A DNA stretch of 64,000 nucleotides, from NCBI GenBank assembly GCA_004431415.1, contig QPMI01000642.1:99275-163274 (forward strand). The letters are read 5' to 3'. The notes under the pieces were generated by a model. It had not been told where the DNA came from. It made no database searches and saw nothing but the letters and a program-made list of their open reading frames with translations. This DNA comes from Cyanophora paradoxa (taxonomy: Eukaryota; Glaucocystophyceae; Cyanophorales; Cyanophoraceae). Positions 21,934 to 33,300 of this stretch are shown one piece after another; position 1 is the first letter of the stretch, and every line of letters starts with the position of its first letter. Made by a program: the position numbers and the translations under genes.

Positions 21934-23694
21934 CTACGCGGTGGGGGCGCCGTCGCGGACGCCCATCTTGGCGAGCTCCCTCTGGATCGCCCGGTACAGC
22001 GTCTGCGCCTGCGCCGGCCCGACCCCGCGCTCAACCCCCGCAAAGCCCCTCTCCCGCGGCTCCCTCACGCACCTGCTTGGGGTCGAGCTCGCTCTGGCGC
22101 GCGTTCTCCATGTTGATCGTCTCCCAGATGGGGAGGCCCTCGTACTTGGGGAGCACGTGGAAGTGCACCTGCGCGGATTCGACCCCGCGGCGCGGGGCGC
22201 GGGGCGCGTGGCGGGGCGCGGGGCGGGGCGCGGGGCGGACGTGGGGGATGGCGGCGTCGACCATGTTCTGGCCCTCGAGGTCGAGGACCTCGCAGGGGTA
22301 ATCGGGGTGCACCTGCGTCTGCACCAGCACCTGGCACGTGTCCGAGTCCACCACCTTCGCCATCGCCGCCCCGATCTGCCCCCGCCCGCCCCCGATCGCA
22401 CCGCGCGGGACGGAGCGGGGGGGCGGGGCGGGGCGGGGGGCGGGCCTGGGAGGCGACGTAGAAGACGGGCCCGGCGACGTCGTGCGAGAAGTTCTCCAGG
22501 CTCGTGCAGTGGTCCGTCGGGATCACCAGCAGGTGCCTGCCCCCGCCCCCCGCGTCGGCCTCAGCCTCGGCCTCGGCGGCGGCGGCGGCGCGGGCGCTGG
22601 CCGCACCCCTTGCAGATCGGGCGCGGGTCAAGGAACACGGAGACGTCGGCGTTGCCGTAGATCTGGGGCGGGCGGGGAGGGTCGACCGCCGGGGGGTACG
22701 AGGCGCGAGGGCGGGCGGGGGCACCGCCATGCTGCCCTGGATGGAGAGAAGGTCCCCGGCGCGGGAGGCGAGACTGGCGGGGCGTCGGGACGGCTGCGGG
22801 AGCGGAGCGGGAGGGGGGTACGGCGCACTTGACGGGGATCTCCTCGAGGACGCTCTTGCAGACGCGGCTCATCGCCAGGTTCTCCGCGTCGTCCAGGCCC
22901 ACGCCTGTACCCCGGGCCGTCAGCCCCCGGGGTGCGGCGTTACGCGGGAGGGGTACCGCGGGAGAGGAGGTAGAAGATCATCTCCTCGGCGGCGGGCGTC
23001 AGGTAGTACCCCTCCTCCCAGGCCTGGGCCTTGCCCTGGAACGGGTTGCTCATCTGCGGCTGTGTGAGAGGGGCAAGGCCGATCGGGGCGCGGCGCGGCG
23101 CGGCGCGGCGGGCTGGGAGAGGCTGCGCGCCTTCTCCTTGGGGACGCGGTCGGCGGACTGGCAGAAGCAGCACTTGGCCATCGCCTCGCCGGTCATCTCG
23201 TCCTCGCCGACCTCGCGCTCGTTCTGCAGGTTCTTGAAGTACCACTTCGCCGCCCCGGCGAGCACCTCCACGTCGCCCGGCAGCCCTGCGCCGGCCCCGG
23301 GCCCCCTGATCAGCCGCCCGCGCCCCGCCGGCCCGCCGCCCGGCGCCAGCGGCGCACCGATGTCCTCGGGCTTGAGCGGCGGGAGGTGAGAGTTCGGCGA
23401 TTCGTCCGTGGGCAGGCTGCACGACGCCTGCTGCCGCGCGAGGCGGAACTCGGCCGAAGGTGCGCGCGGCTCGAAGCGACGACCCAGGAACTTGCTCTCC
23501 AGCTGCACGCTGCGTTTGCCCCGCCCTTCCGAAGCACTGCCGGTGCGCTGTGCGCCGGCGGCGTGCGCGGGGCAGGTTCCGGCCGCTGGTGCACGAAGAT
23601 CGGCGCTGGACGTCCGCGCGATGGTGAGGGTGCTTGGCTTCACGGCGATACCGATGAAGCCCGTCATTGCTGCCCGGTGGAACGATCGATGCAA
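21934..23694 (-). CDS. HIT-family nucleotide hydrolase/transferase
   Basis: Eight exons: about 23131-23694, 22957-23053, 22822-22904, 22607-22662, 22446-22536, 22241-22375, 22073-22168, 21934-22008 (TAG). All phases agree except that the first donor is less certain. The catalytic HIT motif HxHxHxx is split by an intron at 22169-22240: exon six ends IPH and exon seven begins VHFHVLP, so splicing gives HVHFHVLP with the middle His as nucleophile. KCCFC marks the N-terminal edge of the domain, and ICKGHLLVIPTDH forms across another intron. The first exon adds about 150 residues of basic, non-conserved sequence that may be a targeting peptide; starts at 23694 or 23667 are possible. Two introns use GC donors (22376-22445 and 23054-23130). 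Substrate unknown. Confidence 0.85.
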
Positions 23695-23886
23695 TGCAGG
23701 CTGGATCGGCCGGGTAGCGATCTGTCACTCGGGACGCGTGCGCTCAAGCGGCGCTGCTAGATCTCCTGATGCTCCTGGCGCCGACGAACGCAGTGAACGG
23801 GGCGCGGCGCCCGCCGAGAACTTCTAGACTGGCTGGAGACGGGTACACACACAAACTCGGTGGCGCTAGGCAAGCAGCGCCCTGCG
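23695..23886. promoter_or_regulatory. putative bidirectional promoter, HIT / CIA2 genes
   Basis: 192 bp separate the divergent start codons of the HIT gene and the CIA2 gene. Both transcripts must start here. No core promoter element is obvious. Confidence 0.4.
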
Positions 23887-24612
23887 ATGAACTCGGAGCT
23901 GATCAACCCGTCGCCGATCATCTACGAGCCGCAGCACGCGCGCCGGGAGCACGGGAGCGTCAGCCACGGCGACGACGAGGACCGCGATGAGATCGACGCG
24001 TGGGACATTTTCGATATCCTGCACTGCCGCTCACGCCATAGTCGCATGTCTTCCTCTCCCCGCGAACCGCCTTGACCCGCGCACATCTGATCCGCGACAT
24101 CAACGACCCCGAGCACCCCCTGACGCTGGAACAGCTGAACGTCGTGGGGCCCGACCGCATCGACGTGAGCGATGCGAACAGCTACATCATGGTGCGCGGC
24201 GGCCGCGCGCCGATCTTGTGCCGCCCGCCTCCCGCTCACCCGCCGCAGGTGAAGTTCACGCCGACGGTGCCGCACTGCAGCATGGCGACGCTCATTGGCC
24301 TCTCCATGCGCGTCAAGCTCTTGCGCTGCCTTCCCTCGCGCTTCAAGGTCCGGCACATTCCGCCGCTCAGTCGTCGCGGCCGCGCGACGCGGCCTCCCCG
24401 CAGGTGGACATCAAGGTGTCCCCTGGCTCGCATGCGTCCGAGGCGGCCGGTGCGCCCTCCACCGCGCCGCCGCTCGCGCCTGCGCTCGCCGACGGCGCCG
24501 CGCGACAGTCAACAAGCAGCTGAACGACAAGGAGCGGGTCGCCGCGGCGCTCGAGAACAGCCACCTCCTCGACGTCGTCAACCGCTGCTTGAAGAATCGC
24601 ATGGAGCTGTAG
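23887..24612 (+). CDS. CIA2: CIA2/MIP18 family protein, cytosolic iron-sulfur assembly
   Basis: Component of the cytosolic iron-sulfur targeting complex that hands Fe-S clusters to nuclear and cytosolic apoproteins. Five exons in phase: 23887-24013, 24085-24191, 24249-24347, 24404-24449, 24509-24612 (TAG), about 160 residues. Family blocks in order: [34 protein letters not shown] with the reactive Cys of [24 protein letters not shown] and [19 protein letters not shown]. These match animal MIP18 (FAM96B/CIAO2B) closely over the whole length. The first intron (24014-24084) is an AT-AC intron with U12 signals; the others are GT-AG, 56-59 nt. Complete and apparently functional. Confidence 0.95.
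24014..24084 (+). other. U12-type AT-AC intron in the CIA2 gene
   Basis: The 71-nt intron begins ATATCCT, the U12 donor, and ends GCAC. CCTTGAC, the core of the U12 branch site, lies about 9 nt before the end. It splits the GAT codon of [14 protein letters not shown] in phase 1, restoring the conserved protein exactly. No GT-AG alternative gives the conserved residues. Confidence 0.9.
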
Positions 24613-25320
24613 CGCCGATACCAAAGCACGCGGCCCGGCGGCTTCGAATTCGAATCTCCTGCGGACATCCTTTCGTTCTTAGAACACATCCGTCGATATC
24701 GCAGAACGCGCGCAAAACAGCCTCAGACAGTCCTAGCCTAGTACTGTAGCTATAGTAGACTTTGAGAGCAGCATGTACAGTTAGGACACTTTCGTGCAGT
24801 TTTAGAAGTTAGCGTTTATAAGAAAGCTATTCTTTACGTGCATCTAATAGTCATGCAGACTCGCAATGCCTTGCAGCTTGCATTTGCATTATCATGATCG
24901 GCCGCTTTCGGTCGGCGGCCCGGCCCTGCGGGATGCGGCCTACGATTTCCTCCGGACATCTTTCTCCTATCATGATCATCTGCCTAAACTCGCCCGAATC
25001 GTCCTGTATGGCCTCGTTGGCCTGGCTTTAGGCTATCGCTAGCGCTGCGGACCTTTCGCCAGCCTTGCAGGCCCTCGCCCCACGTGCACTGCGCCGGTTC
25101 TGAAAGCTAATATAAGCTTAAGGGAGTACAGCGTCGGTTCGAGATCGGTGGCGTGATCAGCGGAGAGACGATGGGCGGTCGATCGAAGCTAAAGAGACGA
25201 AGAAGATGAGGAGACGATATCGATATTGTAGCTATAGATCGGGAACCACGTTCCGAGCTCGAGCTCGACGCGATCGCGACTCCGAGGCTCAGAGCTAAAG
25301 ATGATGATGCTAATTTATAG
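24613..25320. other. intergenic region after CIA2
   Basis: No gene seen. GC falls and short palindromes such as ATCATGATC and TGCATTATCATGATCGGCC appear. No clear AATAAA-type polyadenylation signal was found close to the CIA2 stop. Confidence 0.4.
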
Positions 25321-25429
25321 TGGGAATGTCGACTCGGCCGGGCGAGTCGAATTCGAAGAATGGCCAGTACTAGTGCGCATGCGATCGCGCGGGCATGCGG
25401 GTGTCCGGGGGAGAGGCGTCAACAAGGGG

Positions 25430-25631
25430 AGGCCCTGAGGACCGGGGAGAGGGGCGGGAACGCGGGCCGGGCCGGGGAGGGAGGGGGTGGAGAAGGGGGA
25501 AGAGGGGTGGCCGGGGCCGGAGGCCCGGACATGCTGGGGGACGAGGCGGTGGGACCCGAAGGTTCGGGGGGTGGGGGGGAGGGGGGGAGGGGAAAGGGGG
25601 GGGAGGGAGACGGTGGCAGGTGAATTGTGCG

Positions 25632-25665
<34 letters not shown>

Positions 25666-25800
25666 CGGGCAAACTGCAACTTGGCAAATTGTCAGAATTC
25701 GAAGGAGGAGCCTCGGAGGCCTAGGCCTAGGGTGGGACTTCGTGACCCGGGGAAGGGGGGGGGGGGAGGGCGGGCGGGGGAAGGAGGCGGGGCGATGAGG
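25430..25800 (+). repeat. G-tract region with a poly-G run of about 31
   Basis: Purine-rich DNA with many G runs, including an almost unbroken run of about 31 G at 25635-25665 and further tracts at 25570-25600 and 25756-25770. The open frames on both strands (Gly or Pro repeats) follow from this composition. Strong potential for G-quadruplexes; homopolymer length is unreliable in any assembly. Confidence 0.8.
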
Positions 25801-25869
25801 GGAGAACACACCATAAGAACACACCCCTGATTCACTAGTATAGCTCGGGCGGGCCAAAGTGCCTCGATG

Positions 25870-28800
25870 GCCATGCCATGATGGACAAGGCGAAGGGGGG
25901 GGGGGGGGGGGGACCCGGTCCGATGTCTGAAAGGCTTGTTCCCGTAGGCTCATCTCTCGACTCGACACAGATGGACACATCAGCTCTATCCTTAGCCATT
26001 TGTCTTGGTGTGTGCGAATTCAGAAGCTCTACGGGGGGGGGAGAGAGAAAGGGGGGAAGGGAGGGGTGCAGGCCTAGGGACGGGCGGACCACGGCGCGCG
26101 ATCGCGAGGGTACTGGAAACTTAAAGCCCCCGTCGCACCGTAAACCCGGCGGCCGGCCGGCGCCCCGGCCCGCCGGCCCGGCACGGCGGCCGCGGCCGCG
26201 GGGGACTCCGGGCCGGGAATGCCCGGGGCGGGAATATTAATCCCGCGACTCACTAGCTTCTTTTTTTTCACAAAGCCCATATCAAGGGCGGTGGCGAGTG
26301 TATTTGTCCAGTGACATCATCGTACGCACTACCGGTTCGGACTGGGCCGAACTCTGGGTCAGAGCATAACCTGAGGCCGGAACACAGGGATAGGCGCTTC
26401 GACGCTACGGCTGAGCGTTTCTCTTGTAGGGGAAGCGTGGGAGGGGGTCGTAGGTGTGAGTGTAAGTGTGGGAGTCGTGGCGCCGTGGGGGCCAGGCTTA
26501 TCAGTCACGGAAGAACGGGGCGGGGAGGGAGGGGGGGAGGGGGGCGGCGCGGGCTAGGGTAGCGGGCGCGCCCCCCGATTTTTATTGCGTGCGGGGCCTG
26601 CGCCCCCGCCACGCCCCTCTGTCCCCCGACCCTACTAGGGCGCCCACCCCGCCCGCCACCGCCCGTCCCCGCGGCACACCCGATAAAGCCCCTACCCGGC
26701 CCACACTCACCCCGCGACTCACTAGCTATATATATATAAGCGAGTCCCTGCGGAGCAGGAGTGGCCTTGGGTCTTGGGGCTTCAAGGCGTGAGGGTGGCA
26801 GCTCTTTGTTTTTAAACGGGGGCCCGCAACCGCGCGCGGTTACGGGGGAGGGGGGAGGAGAAACAGGGGGGTCCACTTGGCAAGCTTAAGGGTACACACT
26901 CAAGTGTAAGGGTACAGAATTGTGCCGCAAGGGTACAGAAGTCGATGCGGGGTCCAATCGGCCGCAGTTGTACCCAGCACAGGCCCCGAGGGGCCCATTG
27001 GTCGTTTCAGCTGAATAAAAACGACTTTTCGGCGCTCTTTGGATCGAGGTGGTTGATAATAATCTACGAATCATTTGAATGTAATTCGCAGTAATAAGGC
27101 TCTGTCTAAATTGTTTATTTCAATTAGCTTTGAATCAACGCATCAAATAAATCTAATTCCCACATCGTGGCACACTGCGACCCTGTCTCATACAAATTTG
27201 CTGGCCATGGCCAGCAACGTGGCGCTCCGTTAATTTGGAAATTATTTCCTAGCGAATGGAGTGCGGTCTCTTGAAATTAATAATTTTCAAATTTCGACTT
27301 GGAAGGCCAATGTGATTTGCGCTTTCTATTTTTTTCCGGGAAAATGCTTTTCTGTGCTTTTCGAGGTGCTGTTACTGCCCATTAGAGACCTCTCATAGGA
27401 AAACGGGCCCGGCCATCCGAGTCGCGTTCCCCAGGGTCGAAAATGGGGTAGTAGATCTGTTCATTTATGCGAATTTCGCTTTTTGAAATCCGTCACATCA
27501 AACCAACAGACCTAAGGGCCTCTCCTTTCCCCAAGGCCGATAGTACTGAGTAAATCCAGCCGCAATTGCAAAAGTTTATCCCACATGTACATGTACGTAT
27601 ACGTATATATATACAGTGTTCCGCTGCATGCGCACACATTCCGCTCCGGAATCCAGCTGCAGCTACTAGGCTAGCGCTGATCATGAGGACCAGTTCTCAT
27701 GATCAATTATCATAGTATATTGCAAAACTACTATAAACGTACGAATATCCGCCGCGCAAAACGAATATCCCGGGTCCGCCGTTTTCAAGAAGCTTAATTA
27801 CTAAGTCAAGTACCTCGTTGGTACTGCTAGCAGGCTCTCACCCGCTCTTCTGTCAGTGGGGGTCATGATCACTGGGGGTCCACTGGGGGACCACTGGGGG
27901 TACTACGGTACCTGTTCAACGGTTGGTACTGCATTACTAGTTAGCAGGCTCTTAGTACTACGGTAGCTAGGGGTGGGCGTAGTGGGTGTCCGACCCCACT
28001 GAGTCAGTGGCCCCCTCCCACTGGCACCCCACTCAGTGGCGCCAGTGGGAGGGGGGTACTTCTGACTCTGCAGCGAAAAACGACCTAAACTAATTTTTAT
28101 AAGCAAAAAAGCGCCGAGCTTCATGATCAAGGCTTCTAGGCGCTTTCCGCCTTCGATTTTTACTACAGCGAGTTCGGCACCCGTCGGACCCTTCGCCGAG
28201 GAAGGTGTGTAACTTTTTCGCGAAGGTTTAATTTTCAACTCCCGGCGATGCGATAATCGCACCGAATATGGAGAAGATCGGCTCAAAAATGCGAAAATCC
28301 ACACGATGAGCTCGGATCAGGTCGATCTGGCGACATGAGCCTACCCCCACCCCCGCATTTTCCGTCGTTTGTATGGCACTGGGTTTTGTATATATATGTA
28401 GTGGCAAAAATCCCCACTGGGGCCACTGAGTGAGTCCAGTGGCAGGGTCCCACTGGCCACTGGCCCGTGGCCCAGTGGCGCCACTGTCACAGTGTGCCCA
28501 GCCCTAACGGTACTACTGTTACGGTAGCACCGTAAGTCCGTAGCACCTTCAAAGGCTTGCCCGCTCTTCTGGAATCTGGCCATGGACTCTGGGTCGGAGA
28601 CGGGATTCGGAGTCTAACCAGCTACTAGCTATAGTACTAGCTATAGGCTAGCGCCTGTGCCACGGTGATCAATGATGATGTACGATGTGTGGATCAGGGA
28701 TTCAGGGTGCCACGGTGATCGATTATAAGCTTAATTAAGTACCTCGTAGGTACTACTAGCAGGCTCTCACCCGCTCTTATGTCGGTGGGGGTACCGGTTA

Positions 28801-28890
28801 TCCGCGCCGTTGGTACTGCTAGGCAGTGCTAGCCGCTGAGCACTGCGGCTAGCTACCAGCAGCCTACCACTGCCTATTATATTGCTAGTT
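25870..28890. other. intergenic region without supported genes
   Basis: Further G runs (25894-25911), a GC palindrome cluster at 26140-26220, a GGGTACA motif repeated three times at 26890-26940, then AT-richer sequence to about 27480. A segment with AGTACCTCGTTGGTACTGCT and CTCTCACCCGCTCTTCTGTC at 27807-27860 recurs near 28738-28785. Between 27860 and 28500 the words CACTGGGG, CCAGTGG and CCACTGG recur many times. No coding evidence. Confidence 0.5.
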
Positions 28891-28898
28891 ATTTGCTA

Positions 28899-29160
28899 CC
28901 GTGTGGCACTATAATACCGCGCCCACTTAATTACCGCGGTACCAAATTACCGCACCGAGAATTTGTTAAAACGCGGTAATTTGGTACCGCGGTAATAAGC
29001 TGCAGCCAAGTTGCTCCATACAGTACCCCCCACAATTACCGCCCCATACAAGCCTCGAGTTTTTAAAAACGCGGTAATTTGGTACCGCGGTAATTTTGTT
29101 CTAATGGCGGGCCGGAGTTAAACGCGGTAATTAGCGCCGCGGTAATTTCGTGCCACACGG
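28899..29160. mobile_element. foldback/MITE element with internal repeats, TA flanks
   Basis: The ends are exact inverted repeats, CCGTGTGGCAC ... GTGCCACACGG, each bordered by TA (28897-28898 and 29161-29162). Inside, GCGGTAATTTGGTACCGCGG occurs as two direct copies plus a third variant, and its reverse complement lies near the left end, so most of the 262 bp can fold back on itself. No coding sequence. The family differs from the 5756/15794 MITE but has the same TA target. Confidence 0.7.
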
Positions 29161-29289
29161 TACTAGGCAGTCTAGGCTAGCTATAGGCCATAGCACACTC
29201 AGTGACTGTGACAGGCTACCGTAGTACCGGACCGTCGGACCGTACGCGTAGATCTAGACAACTTGCACTGCGGCAAATCATTGAATGCA

Positions 29290-29960
29290 GCAGCGGCATG
29301 GGCCCGGCCTCCCTTGGGCGAATTAGGCTTGCGGCTAGCCGCTAGCGGGGTCCCGGGCCGGCTCCGAGGCTCGAGCCAAGCCTAGCCAGCCCGAAAAGCG
29401 GCTCGAGCGGCTAGCTAGTTGGGCTAGCCAGCCTAGCCTCGGCCGCTTTTCGCCGTCCCTAGCCGGCTAGCTAGTTGGCTATAGCTAGCTTCCTTCCCCC
29501 CCCATTTCAAGTTCCGCCCCCCCTCCGCTGGCCGACCTATAGCTAGCGCTAGCCCTGTTGGGCTAGTCCCTCCATGGCCAGCTCAGCCAGCTAGCTGGCG
29601 GCTGGGCCAGGCTCCCGGCTCGCCCCTCCGGCTGGGCTAGCGCTAGCTATAGCCCCTCAGGCTAGCCAGCCGGCTAGCCTCGCCCCGCGCTAGCCGGGCT
29701 TGCGAGCCGGCTCGCCATTCCCAAACGGCGGCTCGAGCCGCCCGCCAAAGTCGACGTCCGCTAGCCTAGCCGGCTTGCTAGTAGGCTAGGCTCGAGCCGC
29801 AAGCCTAGTCAAAATTTTCGGTCCACTAATTTCGGACTACGTATACGCTCTACGTACCGTACGCTCTACGGTAGTACGTATACGTGCCGGCTATATATAC
29901 GTAACGTATACGTACAGCTCGTATACGTAACGTATACGTAGTACGTACAGCTCGCGGCTA
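29290..29960. repeat. low-entropy DNA built of GCTAGC/CTCGAG/TACGTA words
   Basis: Almost every word here is a permutation of GCTAGC, GCCGGC, GGCTCGAGCC or AGCTAGCT up to about 29810. It then changes to TACGTA, GTATACGTA and CGTACAGCTCG copies (29835-29955). The pattern is neither a simple tandem repeat nor coding. Confidence 0.6.
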
Positions 29961-30330
29961 CTATACTAGGCTAAAAGAATTTACACATTGCCACCGGTAC
30001 CTGTGTGACACCGTGGCACGTGCACCAGCTCGCTGCTCGACTTGGCCGCGGGTCACGCGCAATTGCAAGCTCGTTGATCAGTATTAGTTTCGAAGATGGC
30101 CAAACGCGCAACACCGGCCAAGTGTTGGGCCAACGCTGACTGCTCGGAAACCCCGGCGCGAACGATCGACAAGTGCGCGCATGTGACACTGACTCAGTGA
30201 TCATGAGCGGCACGGCGCGATAATCGTGATTCACGATCATCCGGCTGCAGCTCCAAACTGATATCAATCGCGCAGGAGCGGTCTTGTGTCTGACATTTGC
30301 TCGAAATCCACGCACATTGCCGGGATTCAG

Positions 30331-33300
30331 CGCATGCCCCCCGGGTCGACTGGGAGTGGCACGTGCGTTCCAGCCAAGCTGCTTTGTTACACTTCGACGT
30401 ACGTCCTTTAGGACTAGATCTACTTCAATCACATGCCTAGAGGCTCATGATCATGCGCCGCTGCGCGTATGTTTAATCTGCGCATGCCCGATCAGCGATT
30501 GCTCCGGGACCTACTCTCTGGGAAAAGACCCTGCTTCGGGAAGCTTTGTCAGTCAGTAGTGCGTATATATATGTCTTTGTTTCTTGGATATCACGATCAG
30601 CATTATCAGGAGCACTGATGATACTTATATGCCATGATGCACCAGCCAACCGGAGACGATGTCCGACGCCGAAGCCTTCGCTCGCTGCCCTGTGCGGCTC
30701 TTAACTTTCTGTTGCATCAGATCTCGTATGTTCAGAGCACCTATCATAGTATAAATGACTTGAATCTGTCGTGCGGCGCAGGCCGGCACTTGGAGCTTCA
30801 AGAACGGCGACAGCGCCGTGTGCCACGCCGCTCATCCGTTCATCGAATGCTACAAGAGCCTCGATTGCTCCATGGCCGGCTCGGATCCGGAGTCGGAGCG
30901 CACCTACGTCCTGGGAAACGACCCACCGTGCGACACTGCCTTTCATGCAATAATCCCGCTTCAGCATGGTCGTAATCTGATCGTACATATGCGTGCACGG
31001 GGTATATATACATGTGCAGTTCAAAATGTCCCGACTCAGCGAATTCGTTCACGAAAGGCGGCGATACGACATGCAAGCCAGCCAACCTGCTCTGTTTCGG
31101 CGACTAGTGAGCCCTCGCATTTGCAATTGGCGTCAATTTCCAATAAACTCTGACCACCGCGGCTGACAGCAAATGCGGCGGCACGCCCTCGATTGGCAAA
31201 GACGCCGCGGGCAACGCCGTCGATTTTTAGTGCGTTTCCTTTTTCGATCGCGCACGTCCTTGCAATTGTCTCGAGCAGCAGTGCGCTCGCTAATGTAGTT
31301 GGATGCACATGTGGCCACTTTTCTAGATCTTAAAATCGCCTTAGGGGCGGCGCCGGCCCAGCTGGCGGCGGAATGCGAAGTCCTTCACATATGAATACCT
31401 GATCCTCGAGTTGCGCAGCCAGCCGGAGGGGGTCTCGGACGAGGAAGCCTGGGCCCGCTGTCCGGTGCGTAAACTTGCATATACGTATCGATATCCGCGG
31501 CATTGAAATTGCTATCCTTTGCACGCACGCCGTACATCGATCTTTAATTTTTTGCCTTGCGTATGCATATGAATGTTCTAATTACAAGCCGGTTTTCAGG
31601 GCGGCACGCTCTCTGTCCGGGACGCCGGTTCGAACGAGTGTCGCGCAAATGACGTGCATGAGGGCATTGCCTGGTGCTTTGATTTCCCGTAATCACTGCC
31701 TGTGCTGTGATGCCTTCAAATATGTCTTCAAATATCTATCGCTTTGGTCCTTCGCAGCTTTTCCGATTCGTACTGTAACTCGACCCCAACTTGGGCGTTC
31801 GACGAGTCCAAGTGCCCGGCCGGCACTGTAGCCGTGCGCTTTCCAGACGTCGACCTCCCAGTATTCGTAATTATATAATGTCTGATCATGATCATGATTC
31901 CAACTGTCTGCAGACTAGCGGCAAAATCGTCGATGATTTGGGCAATCTGACGATGGGGAAGTGCGCTGCGACCAGCCTTACCTGGCAAGTCTAAGCCCGG
32001 CGTCCAAATGGCAAGCCGAATGACTCTCGTGCTGAGGCTCGAGCTCGCGATCGGCTGGCGCAGTTTTTGGACCGCTAACTGCGTGGGCCCCACCAAAGTC
32101 ACGAGCTTCGAGAAGTAGTGCGCGCGTTCCGAATCCTATCGCTCGGTTGCTTTTCTCGCAATCGACATAGAGGCCGCTGCTGCGTTCACTTTGGCTGGCG
32201 GCGCAACGCCGTAACGGGAAAGACCTTCAACTTCGAATTCGGTTCCTGATCCTCAGGATGCGCAGCCAGCCGGAGGGGGTCTCGGACGAGGAGGCCTGGG
32301 CCCGCTGTCCGGTGCGTATACGCAGCTGCAGCATTACAATTGCAATTGCCGCAGTGCTTTGGGCTCCAGTGCATTGCATTTGAATGCTCTAATTTTCCGT
32401 TGGGTTTCAGGCCGGTACGATCGCTGTCAAGGAAGCCGGTTCGACCGAGTGCCGCACAGACGGCGTGCATGGGGGCACTGCCTGGTGCCCATGCTTGTGT
32501 TCATGTCTCATTATTTCTCCTTATCGCTGCCCTGTTATCTAATGCCTTCTGATATTTATCGTGTCGGTTTCGCGCAGCTTTAATGATCGGAACTGTAGCA
32601 AGACTCCCGGGAGTCCAACATGGGTGTTCGACAGGTCCAAGTGCCCAGCTGGCACTATGGCCGTACGCGTGCGCAATTTGCAAACATATACACACCAAGC
32701 ATGGCTCTGTAGAGATATCTGCAGCTGCCATCAACATGCATTGTACACACGTACGCAATTCAGGTCGCGTCGAAGGAAACTTTGGGGCAATGCGCGCCGG
32801 CAAAGCTTACTTGGTCAGCCTAGTATGCCGACTGGCGGACTCCTGCGCGCTGAGGTTGGCTCCGCGCAGCTACTCGAGCACCGATTGCCGGGGTGAAGGC
32901 ACGGCCACAAGCTTCGAGAAGTAGTGCGCTCGAGCTCGCGATCCCTTCTCTTAATCTTGCAACTGCGCATGAATGGCCCCTTCAAGGCTTTTCTTGCGAT
33001 ACACATCGTCATAGGGGCTGCTTCAGCAGCTGTGTTAAAAGTTCACCCCTGGCGGAGCAATGGGCACGACCTTCAATTTCCTGATCCTCGGGTTGCGCAG
33101 CCAGCCGGAGGGGGTCTCGGACGAGGAGGCCTGGGCCCGCTGCCCGGTGCGTTTACGCAGCTGCAGCATTAATTTCAATTGCCGCAGTGATTTGGGTTCC
33201 AGTGCATTGTATTTGGATGATCTAATTTTCCGTTGGGTTTCAGGCCGGTACGATCGCTGTCAAGGAAGCCGGTTCGACCGAGTGTCGCACAAACGGCGTG

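Noticed and set aside
25315-25980. Proline-rich minus-strand frame of 221 codons
   Set aside because: It is the complement of poly-G tracts; composition alone explains it.
32924-33172. Small secreted-protein genes with signal peptide MNGPFKAFLAIHIVIGAASA between array units
   Set aside because: Only some units have an ATG there, the following frame does not continue into the conserved ARCP exon without a frame change, and the segment fits an intron with branch site CTGAT and acceptor TGCGCAG. Kept as the alternative hypothesis in the giant-gene entry.
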